64,000 nt of DNA from Pseudoalteromonas prydzensis (GCF_001661495.1 NZ_BDDT01000010.1:62001-126000), one strand, 5' to 3'; positions 9,550 through 20,693 are shown, counted from the first letter of the stretch. Notes: generated by a model from the letters alone, not told the origin. Program-made: numbers and translations.

Positions 9550-10128
9550 CTTACAAGCAAAACCAGTCAAATCTATTTGCTTAACTTGCCCGCCTTTATC
9601 TGTATGCGCATTATGATTGATAATTAACACTGTGCCTTTTTCACTAAAAGTAAAATGCCCAAGCCAATCAAGAGTGACAATTGGTGTTAAAGTATAAAAG
9701 CCATTATCATCAGAGCATTGATAAGAAAAATAATGGGTCACTTTGCCAAAGGCACCGATATCAGAGGTATACACACTGATATTACCTTGTTGTTGGTAGT
9801 CGTCGGCTTGAGTACCCACAACCAAATATAAGCCACTAATTATCGCCAGGACAATAAACTGCACGCCCGCCACAATAAAAATGAGGCCTTCAACCAATTT
9901 ACGATACCAAACACGGGGTTGCTCATGATGTTGCCGATCTTGTTTTACTAATAAAAAGCCGCCAATAGTTACAAATAATAACTTAATAGGTATCAAATAG
10001 GCGCTGAACAAATACATGGTTTTTGCATTGTGCCATTGCAAACCAAAAGCGGGCGGTATTAGTAGACTGTCTAGCAGTGGCAACACAATCAATAAGTACG
10101 CAATAATCAGTTTTTTACGTTTTAGCAT
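9547..10128 (-). CDS. Hypothetical inner-membrane protein
   Basis: I do not recognise this 193-residue protein. It shows three hydrophobic helices at about residues 7-27, 40-62 and 78-105, separated by a basic, histidine-containing loop (KQDRQHHEQPR), and then a polar C-terminal domain of about 85 residues that should lie outside the cytoplasm. That domain has two cysteines, one in YQCSDDNG and one three residues from the end, which could form a disulfide in the periplasm. It is a single-gene unit between the RND adaptor gene (convergent) and the mrp operon (upstream, terminated by its own hairpin). Confidence 0.6.
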   Translation of the reverse strand: MLKRKKLIIAYLLIVLPLLDSLLIPPAFGLQWHNAKTMYLFSAYLIPIKLLFVTIGGFLLVKQDRQHHEQPRVWYRKLVEGLIFIVAGVQFIVLAIISGLYLVVGTQADDYQQQGNISVYTSDIGAFGKVTHYFSYQCSDDNGFYTLTPIVTLDWLGHFTFSEKGTVLIINHNAHTDKGGQVKQIDLTGFACK

Positions 10129-10186
10129 TTATATGTGATAGCAATTTATGATGTGTTTGAGTGTACAAATAATAGCGGCCAATAAA

Positions 10187-10214
10187 AAGCCCGCTAAGGT
10201 AACTTAACGGGCTT
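10187..10214 (-). terminator. Intrinsic terminator of the mrp operon
   Basis: A GC-rich stem (AAGCCCG...CGGGCTT with flanking pairs) is followed on the minus strand by a T-rich tail, 28 nt after the mrpG stop codon. Confidence 0.85.
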
Positions 10215-10241
10215 ATAAAAGTTCAACATGCTGAGTGTTAC

Positions 10242-10574
10242 TCAATCATCCTCAACGTTGTCTAAGCCTTTGGTACCGTCTTTGGCTTTTAATTTATGGT
10301 GTATCGCTGATTTTATTAGCATATAACCACTAATTGGCGCAGTGATTAATAAAAAGATAGTGATCAATAGCTCTTTCACACTAATACCATCTTGTGCATT
10401 ACTAAAAAACACCATAGCGGCAATCAGCACCCCAGCCATACCTAAGGTGGTGGCTTTGGTTGGCCCATGCAAACGCATAAAAAAGTCAGGCATTTTAATT
10501 AAGCCAATCGAGCCAATTAAAATAAATGCGCCACCAATCAGTAATAAAATAGACACGACCCATTCACTGTACAT
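10242..10574 (-). CDS. mrpG: Na+/H+ antiporter subunit G
   Basis: Subunit G of the Mrp/Mnh/Pha multi-subunit monovalent cation/proton antiporter. The 110-residue protein has three helices and the family motif GLIKMPDFFMRLHGPTKATT around residues 25-45. It is the last gene of the operon, 9 nt after mrpF, and ends 28 nt before an intrinsic terminator. The short hydrophilic C-terminus rich in Lys and Asp is usual for the family. Confidence 0.93.
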   Translation of the reverse strand: MYSEWVVSILLLIGGAFILIGSIGLIKMPDFFMRLHGPTKATTLGMAGVLIAAMVFFSNAQDGISVKELLITIFLLITAPISGYMLIKSAIHHKLKAKDGTKGLDNVEDD

Positions 10575-10583
10575 ACGTATTCC

Positions 10584-10853
10584 CTATTCGATGATATCGC
10601 CACGTAGCAGATACTTACATACCGCTACGGTGCTGACAAAGCCAAGCATTGCAATTAACAGGGCGGCTTCAAAATACAAGCCTGTCCCCATGCTCATACC
10701 GTATAAGATGATCAATGCAATCGTATTGATATACATAGTATCAAGCGCGAGAATTCGATCAGGAACCGAAGGGCCAACCACTAAACGCCACAAGTTAAGT
10801 AACAGCGATAGGCCTATCATGGCAAAGACGATTAAAAAAACCGTTTCTAACAT
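10584..10853 (-). CDS. mrpF: Na+/H+ antiporter subunit F
   Basis: Subunit F of the Mrp antiporter: 89 residues, three helices, with the family motif GPSVPDRILALDT near residues 27-39. The gene overlaps the end of mrpE by 7 nt, which suggests coupled translation. Confidence 0.93.
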   Translation of the reverse strand: MLETVFLIVFAMIGLSLLLNLWRLVVGPSVPDRILALDTMYINTIALIILYGMSMGTGLYFEAALLIAMLGFVSTVAVCKYLLRGDIIE

Positions 10854-11383
10854 TGAAATATCTCCTTAAGTGGCGCTTCATAGCGCTGCTTTATGGTATC
10901 GATCAAGGCTTGTTCATCATCTAAATCTAGCACATGAATTAATAAGAAACGCTCTGTTGGCTCTTCACCTGGCGGTAATGACTCTGGGATCGGGTAAACT
11001 TCAGCACTAACAGTACCTGGCGTAAGCGATACCGTACTTGCCAAGATTGTGATCGGCATTGCATGAGTTAGATCCAGCGGGACTTTCACAAATGCCGGAC
11101 GCAGCTTTTTAACAGGTCCTAAAATTAACAGTGCAACTTGTAAATTTGCCGTAATAATATCATACAGCACAATCAAAAATTGCTTTACTGCAAGACTTGG
11201 CTTAATTATCAGTGGCTGTGGCTCACGAAATGGAAATGTGATCACAGGAATAAAAAAGGCAAACAGCGCGGCCAAAATTAAATGACCTGGCGATACACTA
11301 TTATTTAACAGCAACCACACGACAAACAGTAATAAGCTGCGAAATGGTGTAGGTAGCCAACGAAAACGGGATTCTAAACGCAT
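10847..11383 (-). CDS. mrpE: Na+/H+ antiporter subunit E
   Basis: Subunit E of the Mrp antiporter: 178 residues with N-terminal helices and a cytoplasmic C-terminal domain. Family marks are LTPGTVSAEVYP near residue 122 and LLIHVLDLDD near 147. It overlaps mrpD by one nucleotide and mrpF by seven, so translation is probably coupled through the set. Confidence 0.93.
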   Translation of the reverse strand: MRLESRFRWLPTPFRSLLLFVVWLLLNNSVSPGHLILAALFAFFIPVITFPFREPQPLIIKPSLAVKQFLIVLYDIITANLQVALLILGPVKKLRPAFVKVPLDLTHAMPITILASTVSLTPGTVSAEVYPIPESLPPGEEPTERFLLIHVLDLDDEQALIDTIKQRYEAPLKEIFQC

Positions 11384-12900
11384 TATAAGCCTCCCTTAAG
11401 AACCATATTTATTCCGGCCGGTATATCATGTAATTGCGTAGCAGCAGCAATCATATAGTCGGAAATAGGCCCTGCAAAAATAACCATTAATGGCGAACAC
11501 GCTAATAAACCTATTACGGCAATAACTTGCATTGGTTTGGCATGCTCTTCTTCTGGATGATCACGACCTTGGTGCTTGCGCTCCCAAAATAAACTGGTGC
11601 CTGCCCGAGATAATGCAACCAATAGCGCAAAGCTGGCAATTAAATACACTGGCCAAAATAATAATGCTCGCTCACTATCGAAGGTTACTTTCAAAATCCA
11701 AATTTTGCCGACAAACCCTGAAAGCGGCGGCATACCAACAACAGCTAAAGCAGCAACAATAAAACAGCCACCTAATAATATCGGTTGTGCTACACCACGT
11801 CCTGGGGCTAAACGATCCGCCACTTTACCACGTTGATGAGCAATTAAATCTGCTAATAAAAATAGCGCCGCACAAATAATGGTTGAATGTACTAAATAGT
11901 ACAACAAGGCAGCCGTTGCACTAACATGCTGAATTGCAACTAATGCAACTAAAGTCCCCACCGATACCACCACCAGATTTGCGGTTAGTTTGCGTAAATC
12001 TTGAGCAGCAAGTACACCAATGGCACCAATCACAATGGTCGCAATTGCTAAACCCCATAACCAAGGCTGCGCCATGTGATTTAATAAACCCGCCTGCTCA
12101 CCAAATATAACGGTATACACCCGCAGCATGGCATAGACGCCCACTTTGGTCATAATCGCAAACAAGGCTGCCACTACCGGCATAGCACTGGCGTATGTAT
12201 TGGGTAACCACAGGTGCAACGGTAATAGTGCGCCTTTTAATGCGAACACAACCAGTAGTAGTAAACCACCAATTTTCGCAAGGTAGACGTCATCACCTTG
12301 TAACTGGGATACTTTTAGCGCCATATCGGCAATATTCAAGGTGCCTAATACGCCATATAAAATACCTAAGGCAATCAAAAATACACTTGAGCCAATCAAG
12401 TTTAATACAACGTATTGTAATGCCGCACGCGTCTTATGTTTATCCCCTGCATGCATCAATAACGAGTAAGAAGCAATTAACAGTACTTCAAAAAATACAA
12501 ACAGATTAAATAAATCACCGGTTAGAAATGCACCATTGACACCCAGTACTAAGAAGTGCACCAATGGATGGAAAAAGCTGCCTTTTTCATCATCGCCCAC
12601 ACTACTGTAAAGTACCACGGCTAACGCTAAAAATGACGTTAAAGCGACCATTAATACCGACAACAAATCAGCAACTAAAACAATACCATATGGGGCTTGC
12701 CAATCGCCAATGGCATAGACCATAGGGCCTGAGTTATAAACATGAACCAGCAATACAGCACTAATACAGGCTGTAATAATTGACATCACGATCGACACTA
12801 CACGACGAATTGGAATGCTTTTACCGCATGGCGGTAATAACAGCAGGATGGCTGCAAGCATTGGAATTAAGATAGGCAATGAAGCCAAGTGCTGAATCAT
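11383..12900 (-). CDS. mrpD: Na+/H+ antiporter subunit D
   Basis: Subunit D of the Mrp antiporter, homologous to NuoM/NuoN of respiratory complex I and probably part of the ion path. The 505-residue protein has about 14 helices. The conserved glutamate in the helix with FFEVLLIASYSLL (about residue 130) and the lysine in LFALKGALLPLHLWLPNTYASA (about 220) correspond to the charged residues of this fold. It overlaps mrpC by 4 nt (ATGA type). Confidence 0.95.
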   Translation of the reverse strand: MIQHLASLPILIPMLAAILLLLPPCGKSIPIRRVVSIVMSIITACISAVLLVHVYNSGPMVYAIGDWQAPYGIVLVADLLSVLMVALTSFLALAVVLYSSVGDDEKGSFFHPLVHFLVLGVNGAFLTGDLFNLFVFFEVLLIASYSLLMHAGDKHKTRAALQYVVLNLIGSSVFLIALGILYGVLGTLNIADMALKVSQLQGDDVYLAKIGGLLLLVVFALKGALLPLHLWLPNTYASAMPVVAALFAIMTKVGVYAMLRVYTVIFGEQAGLLNHMAQPWLWGLAIATIVIGAIGVLAAQDLRKLTANLVVVSVGTLVALVAIQHVSATAALLYYLVHSTIICAALFLLADLIAHQRGKVADRLAPGRGVAQPILLGGCFIVAALAVVGMPPLSGFVGKIWILKVTFDSERALLFWPVYLIASFALLVALSRAGTSLFWERKHQGRDHPEEEHAKPMQVIAVIGLLACSPLMVIFAGPISDYMIAAATQLHDIPAGINMVLKGGL

Positions 12901-13244
12901 CTGTGCTCCTTGTTGTTGCTTTTCACAAGGTGACCATCAACATGATCATTACCTAGATCAGCACGACCACGAATGGCTAAAATCACCACAAAGGCTGTCA
13001 TTGCAAAGCCAATTACGATTGCCGTTAAGACTAATGCTTGTGGTAAAGGATCGGCATAATCAGCGCCAGTGCCCAGCACCACCGCTTTATTAATTGTTAA
13101 TCGTCCGGCTGAAAATAAAAATAAATTTACCGCATAAGAAATCATCGTTAATCCCAGCACCACTGGAAAAGTTCGCGCTCTAAGAAGCAAATAAATGCCA
13201 CAAGTCACTAATACACCAACGCATGATGCGTATAACAGTTCCAT
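12897..13244 (-). CDS. mrpC: Na+/H+ antiporter subunit C
   Basis: Subunit C of the Mrp antiporter, homologous to NuoK. The 115-residue protein has three helices. The DPLPQALVLTAIVIGFA motif at about residues 64-80 is diagnostic. It touches mrpA by one nucleotide upstream and mrpD by four downstream. Confidence 0.95.
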   Translation of the reverse strand: MELLYASCVGVLVTCGIYLLLRARTFPVVLGLTMISYAVNLFLFSAGRLTINKAVVLGTGADYADPLPQALVLTAIVIGFAMTAFVVILAIRGRADLGNDHVDGHLVKSNNKEHR

Positions 13245-16036
13245 TAAATATTGACCTCTTCTTTGGTTGCATCGGCAGTGAGTTTACCAAGACTTGCTAA
13301 AATCATTAAGGTGGCACCAACCACGGTCAGATACACGCCTAAATCAAATACAATCGCACTGGCAAGCTCCGTTTTACCCACAAATGGAATATCAAAGTAA
13401 TCAAACCATGTGGTTAAGAACGGTCGGCCAAATGCCCAGCTACCTAAACCTGTAAACATGGCAATCGCGATACCTGAGGCTATGATTTTCCGATAGTTCA
13501 CATCAAAGCGAGAAGTGATCCACACTGAACCTCGAGCCATATATTGTAAAATAAACGCAATAGAAGTCACCAAACCGGCAATAAAGCCACCGCCTGGTAA
13601 ATTGTGCCCACGCAAGAAGATATACGCTGAAACTAGCAAGGCTAAAGGCAATAAGCTTTGCGAAATACTAGTAAGTAGTATTGGATAACGCTCGCGTGCC
13701 CATGGACGCCCTTCACTGTCACTGGCTGGCATAAATAAAGGTAAGTTTGTCAGTAATTTATAAATACCTAATGCAGCAATACCTAGTACGGTAATTTCAC
13801 CTAGGGTGTCAAACCCCCTGAAATCAACCAAAATAACGTTAACTACGTTAGTACCACCACCGCCAGTTTTTGCATTGGCAACAAAGAAATCTGAAATTGA
13901 TTCAAGTGGGCGCGTTAATAACGCATAACAAATACTGGCAATCACGATCCCTACAGCTGAAGCAATGCCTAAGTCACGTAACATGCGTAATGAACTTGAC
14001 TCTTTTGGTGTACGTTGCGGTAAAAAGAACAGCGCCAACATCAATAAAATAACCGTCACAACTTCAACAGTTAATTGTGTTAAAGCTAAATCCGGCGCAG
14101 AAAAACGAGTAAATGCCACCGACACCATTAAGCCCACAATGGATATCATTAATAGCGATACCATACGAGCGCGATGCCAGATCACAGTGCTAATTGCACC
14201 AATAATCAATAAACCTGCGCCAATAGCGTTATGAAAATCAATCGGTGTAAGAGGCGCAGTACCTGCTAATGCCCCCATTTCAAATAATGGCCAGCCCGCG
14301 CACAGTAAAACGACGCCAAGCATAATGACGATGTAGCGCTGTAGTGAGCCATTTTCAGTACTACGGATCTTATCTTGGCTCCATTTAATCACGCTATAAA
14401 GTACTCTTTCAAACGTCTTTTTAGCGTTTAATGTGGGTAACGAGGCTTGAAATTGAAACAAGTGTTTACGCTGAATATAAATAAATACACCACAGCAAGT
14501 CGCCAAAAAGCTCATCAACAAAGGTAAGTTAAAGCCATGCCAAATTGACAACTTAAACTCAGGCGTTGCATCCCCTAACACAGCCAAGGATGCCGCCGAT
14601 AAAATGCCATCAACCACAAAGTTTGGAAACATACCAACCAGCAAACATAACACGACTAGGATTTCGATTGGCACGCGCATATAACGCGGTGGCTCATGCG
14701 GGGTTTTAGGTAAATCAATAGGGTCGCCATTAAAGAATACATCATGGATAAAGCGCGCTGAATAAGCCACTGAAAAAGCAGCTGCTAAAGTGGCTAATAC
14801 GGGGATCAACCATGACATTGAACCAAGCACTTGTTGGTGTAAGGTTTCCGCAAAGAACATTTCTTTTGATAAGAACCCATTTAACAGTGGCACACCCGCC
14901 ATTGCCGCAGCGGCAACCATTGCAAGAGTTGCGGTATAAGGCATAAAGCGCCACATACCATTAAGTTTACGCATATCTCGGGTGCCGGTTTCATGGTCAA
15001 TAATACCGGTCGCCATAAATAAAGAAGCTTTAAATGTAGCATGGTTAATAATATGGAAAATCGCAGCTACCGTAGCAAGCTCTGTATCTAAACCTAAAAG
15101 TAAGGTAATTAAACCAAGGTGACTAATGGTTGAATAGGCTAACAAGCCTTTTAAATCATGCTTAAATAACGCGATATAAGCGCCAACTAATAAGGTCGTT
15201 AAACCCGTCATCGCCACTAAAATAAACCACGTGTCGTTACCAGCAAGCGCAGGGTGGAAACGCGCAAGTAAAAATATCCCCGCTTTAACCATAGTTGCAG
15301 AGTGTAAATAAGCACTAACCGGTGTTGGCGCCGCCATCGCATGCGGTAGCCAAAAATGAAATGGGAACTGTGCAGATTTAGTAAATGCACCGAGTAACAC
15401 CAGTACCAAGGCAACTTCGAATAGCTCGTGTGATTGGATCAATGCACGGCTGGCTAAAATCACATCGAGATTATAACTGCCAACAATATCCCCAATCAGC
15501 AATAAACCACCTAATAATGCTAAGCCACCGGCTCCAGTCACTGCCAGCGCCATTCGCGCCCCTTTACGCGCTTCAGTTTTATGCCACCAGTAGCTGATCA
15601 GCAAGAACGAGCTGATACTAGTAAGCTCCCAAAAAAACCACAGTTGAATAACGTTATTCGACATTACAATGCCAAGCATTGCCGTCATAAATAGCATTAA
15701 GTAACTGTAGAGCTTTGACATTGAGTCTTTCGGACTCAAATAGTAACGAGTATAAAAGATTACCAGCAGACCTATTCCTAAGATCATAAAAATAAACAAT
15801 AAGCTTAAGCCGTCTAAGCGTAAAGCTATGTCGATTCCTAATGCCGGCATCCATTGTGCGGTAAAGCGCAGTGTCTCCCCCGCTAAAATTGCTGGCGCGT
15901 GATAAATCGCAATTGCTAAGGCGCATAACGGCGCTAGCATTGTTAAGCTCGTAGATTGATTACGAGTTAGTTTTCCGGTGCAGGAAGAAATAACACTGCC
16001 AATTAAGGATAACAAGGGTATCCAGAGCAAAGTCAT
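13244..16036 (-). CDS. mrpA: Na+/H+ antiporter subunits A and B fused
   Basis: This 930-residue protein fuses subunit A (NuoL-like antiporter domain, about residues 1-500, then the A-specific C-terminal helices to about 780) with subunit B (about 785-930, marked by [20 protein letters not shown]). The fused form is known from group 2 (Pha/Mnh) operons, which have six genes instead of seven. Antiporter-domain marks include [17 protein letters not shown] near residue 130 and [23 protein letters not shown] near 220. It is the first gene of the operon A(B)-C-D-E-F-G, whose junctions are overlaps or short gaps. The complex exports Na+ (or K+) against protons at the inner membrane and helps with salt and alkaline pH, which fits a marine bacterium. 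Confidence 0.95.
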   Translation of the reverse strand: MTLLWIPLLSLIGSVISSCTGKLTRNQSTSLTMLAPLCALAIAIYHAPAILAGETLRFTAQWMPALGIDIALRLDGLSLLFIFMILGIGLLVIFYTRYYLSPKDSMSKLYSYLMLFMTAMLGIVMSNNVIQLWFFWELTSISSFLLISYWWHKTEARKGARMALAVTGAGGLALLGGLLLIGDIVGSYNLDVILASRALIQSHELFEVALVLVLLGAFTKSAQFPFHFWLPHAMAAPTPVSAYLHSATMVKAGIFLLARFHPALAGNDTWFILVAMTGLTTLLVGAYIALFKHDLKGLLAYSTISHLGLITLLLGLDTELATVAAIFHIINHATFKASLFMATGIIDHETGTRDMRKLNGMWRFMPYTATLAMVAAAAMAGVPLLNGFLSKEMFFAETLHQQVLGSMSWLIPVLATLAAAFSVAYSARFIHDVFFNGDPIDLPKTPHEPPRYMRVPIEILVVLCLLVGMFPNFVVDGILSAASLAVLGDATPEFKLSIWHGFNLPLLMSFLATCCGVFIYIQRKHLFQFQASLPTLNAKKTFERVLYSVIKWSQDKIRSTENGSLQRYIVIMLGVVLLCAGWPLFEMGALAGTAPLTPIDFHNAIGAGLLIIGAISTVIWHRARMVSLLMISIVGLMVSVAFTRFSAPDLALTQLTVEVVTVILLMLALFFLPQRTPKESSSLRMLRDLGIASAVGIVIASICYALLTRPLESISDFFVANAKTGGGGTNVVNVILVDFRGFDTLGEITVLGIAALGIYKLLTNLPLFMPASDSEGRPWARERYPILLTSISQSLLPLALLVSAYIFLRGHNLPGGGFIAGLVTSIAFILQYMARGSVWITSRFDVNYRKIIASGIAIAMFTGLGSWAFGRPFLTTWFDYFDIPFVGKTELASAIVFDLGVYLTVVGATLMILASLGKLTADATKEEVNI

Positions 16037-16239
16037 AATGAGAAACCTTTTGAAGTCATAAGAATATCAATACACTGCTAGTTAGTTTTAGTTTAGTACT
16101 GGTCATTGAGATGGTTTAATTTTAGCTTCAATAAACGCCTTATAGTTATACTGATCAGGGACGATTTTGTCTATAGTCAGCCAAGCTACTTGCTGCTATT
16201 TTGTGCTAATTTAACGCTGATTTCATATTATTCACAACT

Positions 16240-17451
16240 TTACTCGGCAATATTTTTATTTGGCATTTTATCTATAAAGTCCATAGCAGGCTCCATTTGT
16301 CGAAAATAATCAATAAAACGAACTGGTTGATAGTCCGGCTCACTGATTTTTTTCCGCCATAACTGCTGATATTGAGCAGAAAGTGGCAACCTTTGATATT
16401 GCATAATTGACCAGTCTGCACTTGGTTTGTAAGCTTTACTTCCCGTTTGGCAGCTATCGCTTAAAGTCCAGCCAGCAGGCGCAGGCACACCATTGGCAAT
16501 AAACAAATTAGGAGCGACGAAACCGCGCTGTTCACATAACCATGCTTGTTTTGCTATAGGCAACACATACTCATCTTCAAAGCCATTAAAATGCATCAAT
16601 TCATGTAAAAATAAACCGTAATGGCTCGCCGAGTTTAAATGCATTATTCCGCCTTGCACATTACCTGCCCCTGTTGCCGTCATCATCACAATAAAATCAA
16701 AGCCTGTTGGCCATCTTTGCTGCGTTATGAAAGGCTGCCAATCACATTTAGCTGCCAAGCCTGGCTGTTGCTGACAGTCAATTGTATTACCTAAGTAAAT
16801 GGGTTTACTAAAGCAGAAACTAGCTGTTCGTGGTTGTGGTTGCTGTTGGTATCGTTGGGTAAATGCATTGAGTTGGCTAATACCTTGGCGGTGATCTGTC
16901 ATCATCAATACATTAAACTGACATTGAGATGTTGCTTGAAGCTGTGAAAAAGCTAATAAAAACCCTTCATCATTAGCAAAGCCTTGCTCGATAAACTGCG
17001 GTGCAACTCTGCGCTTTAACTTCAAATGCTCAGCAGCATCACTGGCAGGTAACCGTTGTTGCTCTTTTAAGCTCTCTAAATCACCCCAGCGCTCAAGGCG
17101 AAGTAACTGTGCGCTTAGCTGTTGACGTTTCTGTTCACTTTGCTGAGCGACACTGACACGCCAAAACGGCTGTGCTGCACGTGGCTGATCATTATTTAAT
17201 AGGCGCAATGCCCATGCAAACTGAGCATCTGTAACGGCATTTAAAGCTAACAAGTATAAAGTGGGATCTGAGAGACTATTTAATTGCGCATTAAACTCAT
17301 CAGCAAAACGATAATAGTTAACCACAATAGAGTGAGGATTGTGTTGGGCATGCCAAAAAGCAATGTTGCGATGCTGTTCCACTGAGCTTGGTAAGCAACC
17401 AACACTCAGTACAACAGCAACGCTAATGAGGTATTTAACTAGCGTTTTCAC
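16240..17451 (-). CDS. Lipoprotein with zinc-metallopeptidase signature (M64-like)
   Basis: The 403-residue product has a lipoprotein signal peptide with lipobox LSVG-C (C19). Residues 283-295 read HELMHFNGFEDEY: an HExxH zinc motif (H283, E284, H287) with a DEY shortly after, reminiscent of the HExxH...DEY pattern of M64 peptidases. A candidate Met-turn, SIMQY with M350, follows about 60 residues later. Eight or more cysteines in the mature part suggest disulfides outside the cytoplasm. The N-terminal third is Gln-rich and helical. The gene overlaps the end of nlpI by 17 nt, so the two are almost surely co-transcribed. Peptidase activity is inferred from motifs only, and I know of no characterised orthologue. 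Confidence 0.65.
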   Translation of the reverse strand: MKTLVKYLISVAVVLSVGCLPSSVEQHRNIAFWHAQHNPHSIVVNYYRFADEFNAQLNSLSDPTLYLLALNAVTDAQFAWALRLLNNDQPRAAQPFWRVSVAQQSEQKRQQLSAQLLRLERWGDLESLKEQQRLPASDAAEHLKLKRRVAPQFIEQGFANDEGFLLAFSQLQATSQCQFNVLMMTDHRQGISQLNAFTQRYQQQPQPRTASFCFSKPIYLGNTIDCQQQPGLAAKCDWQPFITQQRWPTGFDFIVMMTATGAGNVQGGIMHLNSASHYGLFLHELMHFNGFEDEYVLPIAKQAWLCEQRGFVAPNLFIANGVPAPAGWTLSDSCQTGSKAYKPSADWSIMQYQRLPLSAQYQQLWRKKISEPDYQPVRFIDYFRQMEPAMDFIDKMPNKNIAE

Positions 17452-18313
17452 CAGCCATTAACTCAAGCTCTAAACGCGCATATTTATATTCCACAAACTC
17501 ATGCACATTGGTGGCAAGTGCTAAGCGGAAAAAATCAGCAGCTTGATAATCTAAGCCTTTTGCTTGGTACATTTTCGCAAGGTAAAAATACGCTTCACAC
17601 AAACGCTGCGCATACTCTTGTTCAGTTGCTACGCCTTCGCTAATGCTGTCTAAAAAGGCACGTTCGCTCATATCGCCAATAAACAATGAGATTAAGCCAT
17701 AAGCCCATTGACTATCGTCAAGGCCTTGCGCATTGGCTTTTAACGTAGCTAAAGCTTGCACTGGATCAGCGTTCGCTTGTGCTAAATAAAGCCACAATAC
17801 TCGGTATGGATCACTGGGTGAACGAGTTAAAAACTCTTTAAGATCAGCAGCTGCAAGGTTTGGTCTATCGCCATAATACAGTGCAATACCACGATTTAAA
17901 TAGGCGTATTCGTGCTGCTCATTGAGTTCTAAAGCGGAATCAAAAAATTCATAGGCTTTTTCATATTGCTGCATCAAGGTATGGTGAATGCCGAGAAAAT
18001 TATACACTTCGGCGAGATCTGGTTTTAATTGCACAGCACGATTAAAATCGATTCGTGCCAAAGTAGACATACCTAAGCTGTCAAATAATACACCGCGGTC
18101 ATAAAATAATTTTGCTTGTTGATCTGGCGATAAATCAGCGCGATTCAATAATTCCGAATAACGAGCTATGGCTATTTCACTACGAAAATCAGAAGGCAAT
18201 GGTGCAGTGAAAGGCACATTAACAATCGCAGAGGGTTGTGCTTGCGAAGTAGATTGACAGGCGCTTAAAGACAAAATAGCAAACGATGCCAAGGCTATGT
18301 GTTTAAGTATCAT
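17435..18313 (-). CDS. nlpI: Lipoprotein NlpI, TPR adaptor of envelope proteases and hydrolases
   Basis: NlpI is an outer-membrane lipoprotein built of tetratricopeptide repeats; in E. coli it brings substrates such as the endopeptidase MepS to the protease Prc and binds several peptidoglycan hydrolases. The 292-residue protein matches the family length, with lipobox LSLSA-C (C19) and TPR units visible at about residues 62-95 (AKLFYDRGVLFDSLGM), 96-130 (AEVYNFLGIHHTLMQQYEKA) and 131-165 (YAYLNRGIALYYGD). It lies downstream of pnp as in E. coli, but deaD, the next gene there, is 15 kb away here. Its end overlaps the metallopeptidase-like lipoprotein gene. Confidence 0.9.
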   Translation of the reverse strand: MILKHIALASFAILSLSACQSTSQAQPSAIVNVPFTAPLPSDFRSEIAIARYSELLNRADLSPDQQAKLFYDRGVLFDSLGMSTLARIDFNRAVQLKPDLAEVYNFLGIHHTLMQQYEKAYEFFDSALELNEQHEYAYLNRGIALYYGDRPNLAAADLKEFLTRSPSDPYRVLWLYLAQANADPVQALATLKANAQGLDDSQWAYGLISLFIGDMSERAFLDSISEGVATEQEYAQRLCEAYFYLAKMYQAKGLDYQAADFFRLALATNVHEFVEYKYARLELELMAGENAS

Positions 18314-18390
18314 TAAAATCCTTTATACCAAGATAAGTAGCAAACAGATAAGACAAGTGCTATCCACAGAGGTTTCATTAAAGCATAAAA

Positions 18391-18412
18391 AAAGAGGCTA
18401 TACAGCCCCTTT
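18391..18412 (-). terminator. Intrinsic terminator after pnp
   Basis: A 9-bp stem with a 4-nt loop (ATAC) is followed on the minus strand by a T-run, about 40 nt after the pnp stop codon, separating pnp from nlpI. Confidence 0.8.
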
Positions 18413-18451
18413 TTATATTATCCAGAGAATATCTGGATTAAATATCAACAA

Positions 18452-20578
18452 TTAAGCGTCAGTTGGCGCCTCAGCTGAAGATGCAGCTGCTTCCATTGCT
18501 TCTTTGATACTTAGACGTACGCGACCTTGACGGTCTACTTCTAGTACTTTAACTTTAACTTCTTGACCTTCAGATAGGTGATCTGTCACGTTATTTACGC
18601 GCTCAGTGCTGATCTGAGAGATATGCACAAGGCCATCTTTACCAGGAAGAATATTTACAAACGCACCGAAATCAACGATACGTACCACTTTACCTTCGTA
18701 GATAGTACCTACTTCAAGTTCAGCTGTTAATTGCTCAATACGGCTGATTGCATTTGCTGCGCTTTCACCGTCTGTTGCTGCGATTTTGATTGTGCCATCA
18801 TCACCGATTTCAATCGTAGTACCTGTCTCTTCAGTAAGTTGACGAATAGTTGCGCCACCTTTACCGATAACTTCAGCGATTTTCTTCTGTGGTATCTTCA
18901 TTGTGTAGATACGTGGAGCAAACATTGAAAGCTCTTCAGATGGTGCAGAAATCGCTTCGTCCATCACACCTAGGATGTGTAAACGTGCAGCTTTTGCTTG
19001 TTTAAGCGCAATTTGCATGATTTCTTGCGTGATGCCTTCAATCTTGATATCCATTTGTAGTGCAGTAATACCTGCAGCAGTACCAGCTACTTTAAAGTCC
19101 ATGTCACCTAAGTGATCTTCATCACCTAAGATGTCAGAAAGAACCACGAATTTCTCATCTTCTTTAACTAGACCCATCGCGATACCCGCAACAGACGCTT
19201 TAATTGGCACACCTGCGTTCATAAGTGCAAGTGAAGTACCACATACTGATGCCATTGAAGATGAACCGTTTGATTCAGTGATTTCAGATACCACACGGAT
19301 TGAGTAAGGGAACTCAGTCAATGTAGGCATTACAGCTTGGATACCACGCTTAGCTAAGTTACCGTGGCCGATTTCACGACGCTTAGGAGAACCAACAAAA
19401 CCAGTTTCACCTACGCAGAACGGAGGGAAGTTGTAGTTAAGCATAAAGTGGTTTTTGTGTGTACCCGTTAAATCGTCGATTAACTGTGAATCACGTTCTG
19501 TACCAAGTGTAGCAGTTACAAGTGCTTGAGTTTCACCACGAGTAAAGATTGCAGAGCCGTGAGTACGTGGCAATACGCCAGTCATTACGTCAAGTGCACG
19601 GATCATATCTGGTTCACGACCATCGATACGTTTTTCGCCAGCAGTGATGCGGCCACGAACGATTTTCTTCTCAAGAGAACCGAATACTTTACCCACTTCT
19701 TGCTTGTCTAGTGACTCGCCTTCAGCAAGTTCAGCTGTTAATACCGCAACAACTTCATCTTTTGCAGCGCCAAGTGCTTCTTTACGCGCTACTTTATCGG
19801 TGATGCGGTAAGCTTCGCCTACTTTATCAGCTGCGATTGCCGCTACTTTATCTTCTAAAGCAACGTTTTTCTCAGGTGCAGTCCAATCCCATGTAGGCTT
19901 GCCTGCTTCTGCTTTGAATTCGTTGATTGCGTTGATGATCGCTTGAGATTGCTCATGACCATAAACAACTGCACCTAGCATTACGTCTTCAGCTAAAACG
20001 TCAGCTTCAGATTCAACCATAAGTACTGCGTTATCAGTACCTGCAACAACTAAATCAAGTTGGCTTTCTTCAAGCTCTTTTAGTGTTGGGTTAAGTACGT
20101 ACTCACCGTTGATGTAACCAACGCGTGCTGCACCAATTGGGCCACTGAATGGGATACCAGAGATAGCAAGTGCTGCTGAAGTACCAATCATCGCAACCAT
20201 ATCAGGTTGGATTTCAGGGTTAACAGAAACAACCGTTGCGATAACTTGTACTTCGTTCACAAAACCAGTTGGGAAAAGTGGACGAATTGGACGGTCAATA
20301 AGACGTGCAATAAGTGTTTCACCGTCGTTAGGACGACCTTCACGCTTTAAGAAGCCACCAGGGATACGACCTGCAGCGTACATACGCTCTTGGTAGTTAA
20401 CTGTAAGTGGGAAAAAGTCTTGGCCTGGTTGCGCTTCACGCTTACCAACAACCGTTACTAATACTGAAGTATCGCCAATGCTTGCTAGTACTGCGCCGTC
20501 AGCTTGACGTGCGATAGCACCTGTTTCTAGGGTAACTGTATGTTGACCTAGTTGAAATTCTTTAATAATTGCTTGCAC
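18452..20578 (-). CDS. pnp: Polynucleotide phosphorylase
   Basis: PNPase degrades RNA 3' to 5' by phosphorolysis and is part of the degradosome. The 708-residue protein contains two RNase PH-like domains (about residues 1-230 and 310-545) joined by a helical linker, a KH domain with GxxG ([11 protein letters not shown], about 565) and an S1 domain ([18 protein letters not shown], about 622-690). The [21 protein letters not shown] and [13 protein letters not shown] segments are typical. The protein ends in a short Ala/Ser/Glu-rich tail. The gene follows rpsO with a 353-nt leader that carries a long hairpin, suggesting the RNase III/PNPase autoregulation known from E. coli. Confidence 0.97.
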   Translation of the reverse strand: MQAIIKEFQLGQHTVTLETGAIARQADGAVLASIGDTSVLVTVVGKREAQPGQDFFPLTVNYQERMYAAGRIPGGFLKREGRPNDGETLIARLIDRPIRPLFPTGFVNEVQVIATVVSVNPEIQPDMVAMIGTSAALAISGIPFSGPIGAARVGYINGEYVLNPTLKELEESQLDLVVAGTDNAVLMVESEADVLAEDVMLGAVVYGHEQSQAIINAINEFKAEAGKPTWDWTAPEKNVALEDKVAAIAADKVGEAYRITDKVARKEALGAAKDEVVAVLTAELAEGESLDKQEVGKVFGSLEKKIVRGRITAGEKRIDGREPDMIRALDVMTGVLPRTHGSAIFTRGETQALVTATLGTERDSQLIDDLTGTHKNHFMLNYNFPPFCVGETGFVGSPKRREIGHGNLAKRGIQAVMPTLTEFPYSIRVVSEITESNGSSSMASVCGTSLALMNAGVPIKASVAGIAMGLVKEDEKFVVLSDILGDEDHLGDMDFKVAGTAAGITALQMDIKIEGITQEIMQIALKQAKAARLHILGVMDEAISAPSEELSMFAPRIYTMKIPQKKIAEVIGKGGATIRQLTEETGTTIEIGDDGTIKIAATDGESAANAISRIEQLTAELEVGTIYEGKVVRIVDFGAFVNILPGKDGLVHISQISTERVNNVTDHLSEGQEVKVKVLEVDRQGRVRLSIKEAMEAAASSAEAPTDA

Positions 20579-20693
20579 TTAAAATGTTCCTTAAATGTAT
20601 TCTAATAAGTTGCCATCAAAGTACCAATTACAGTACATAATTGTATTCAGTTGGAAATCAATTAAGTACTACAATTGGCAATGATGCGAATAA

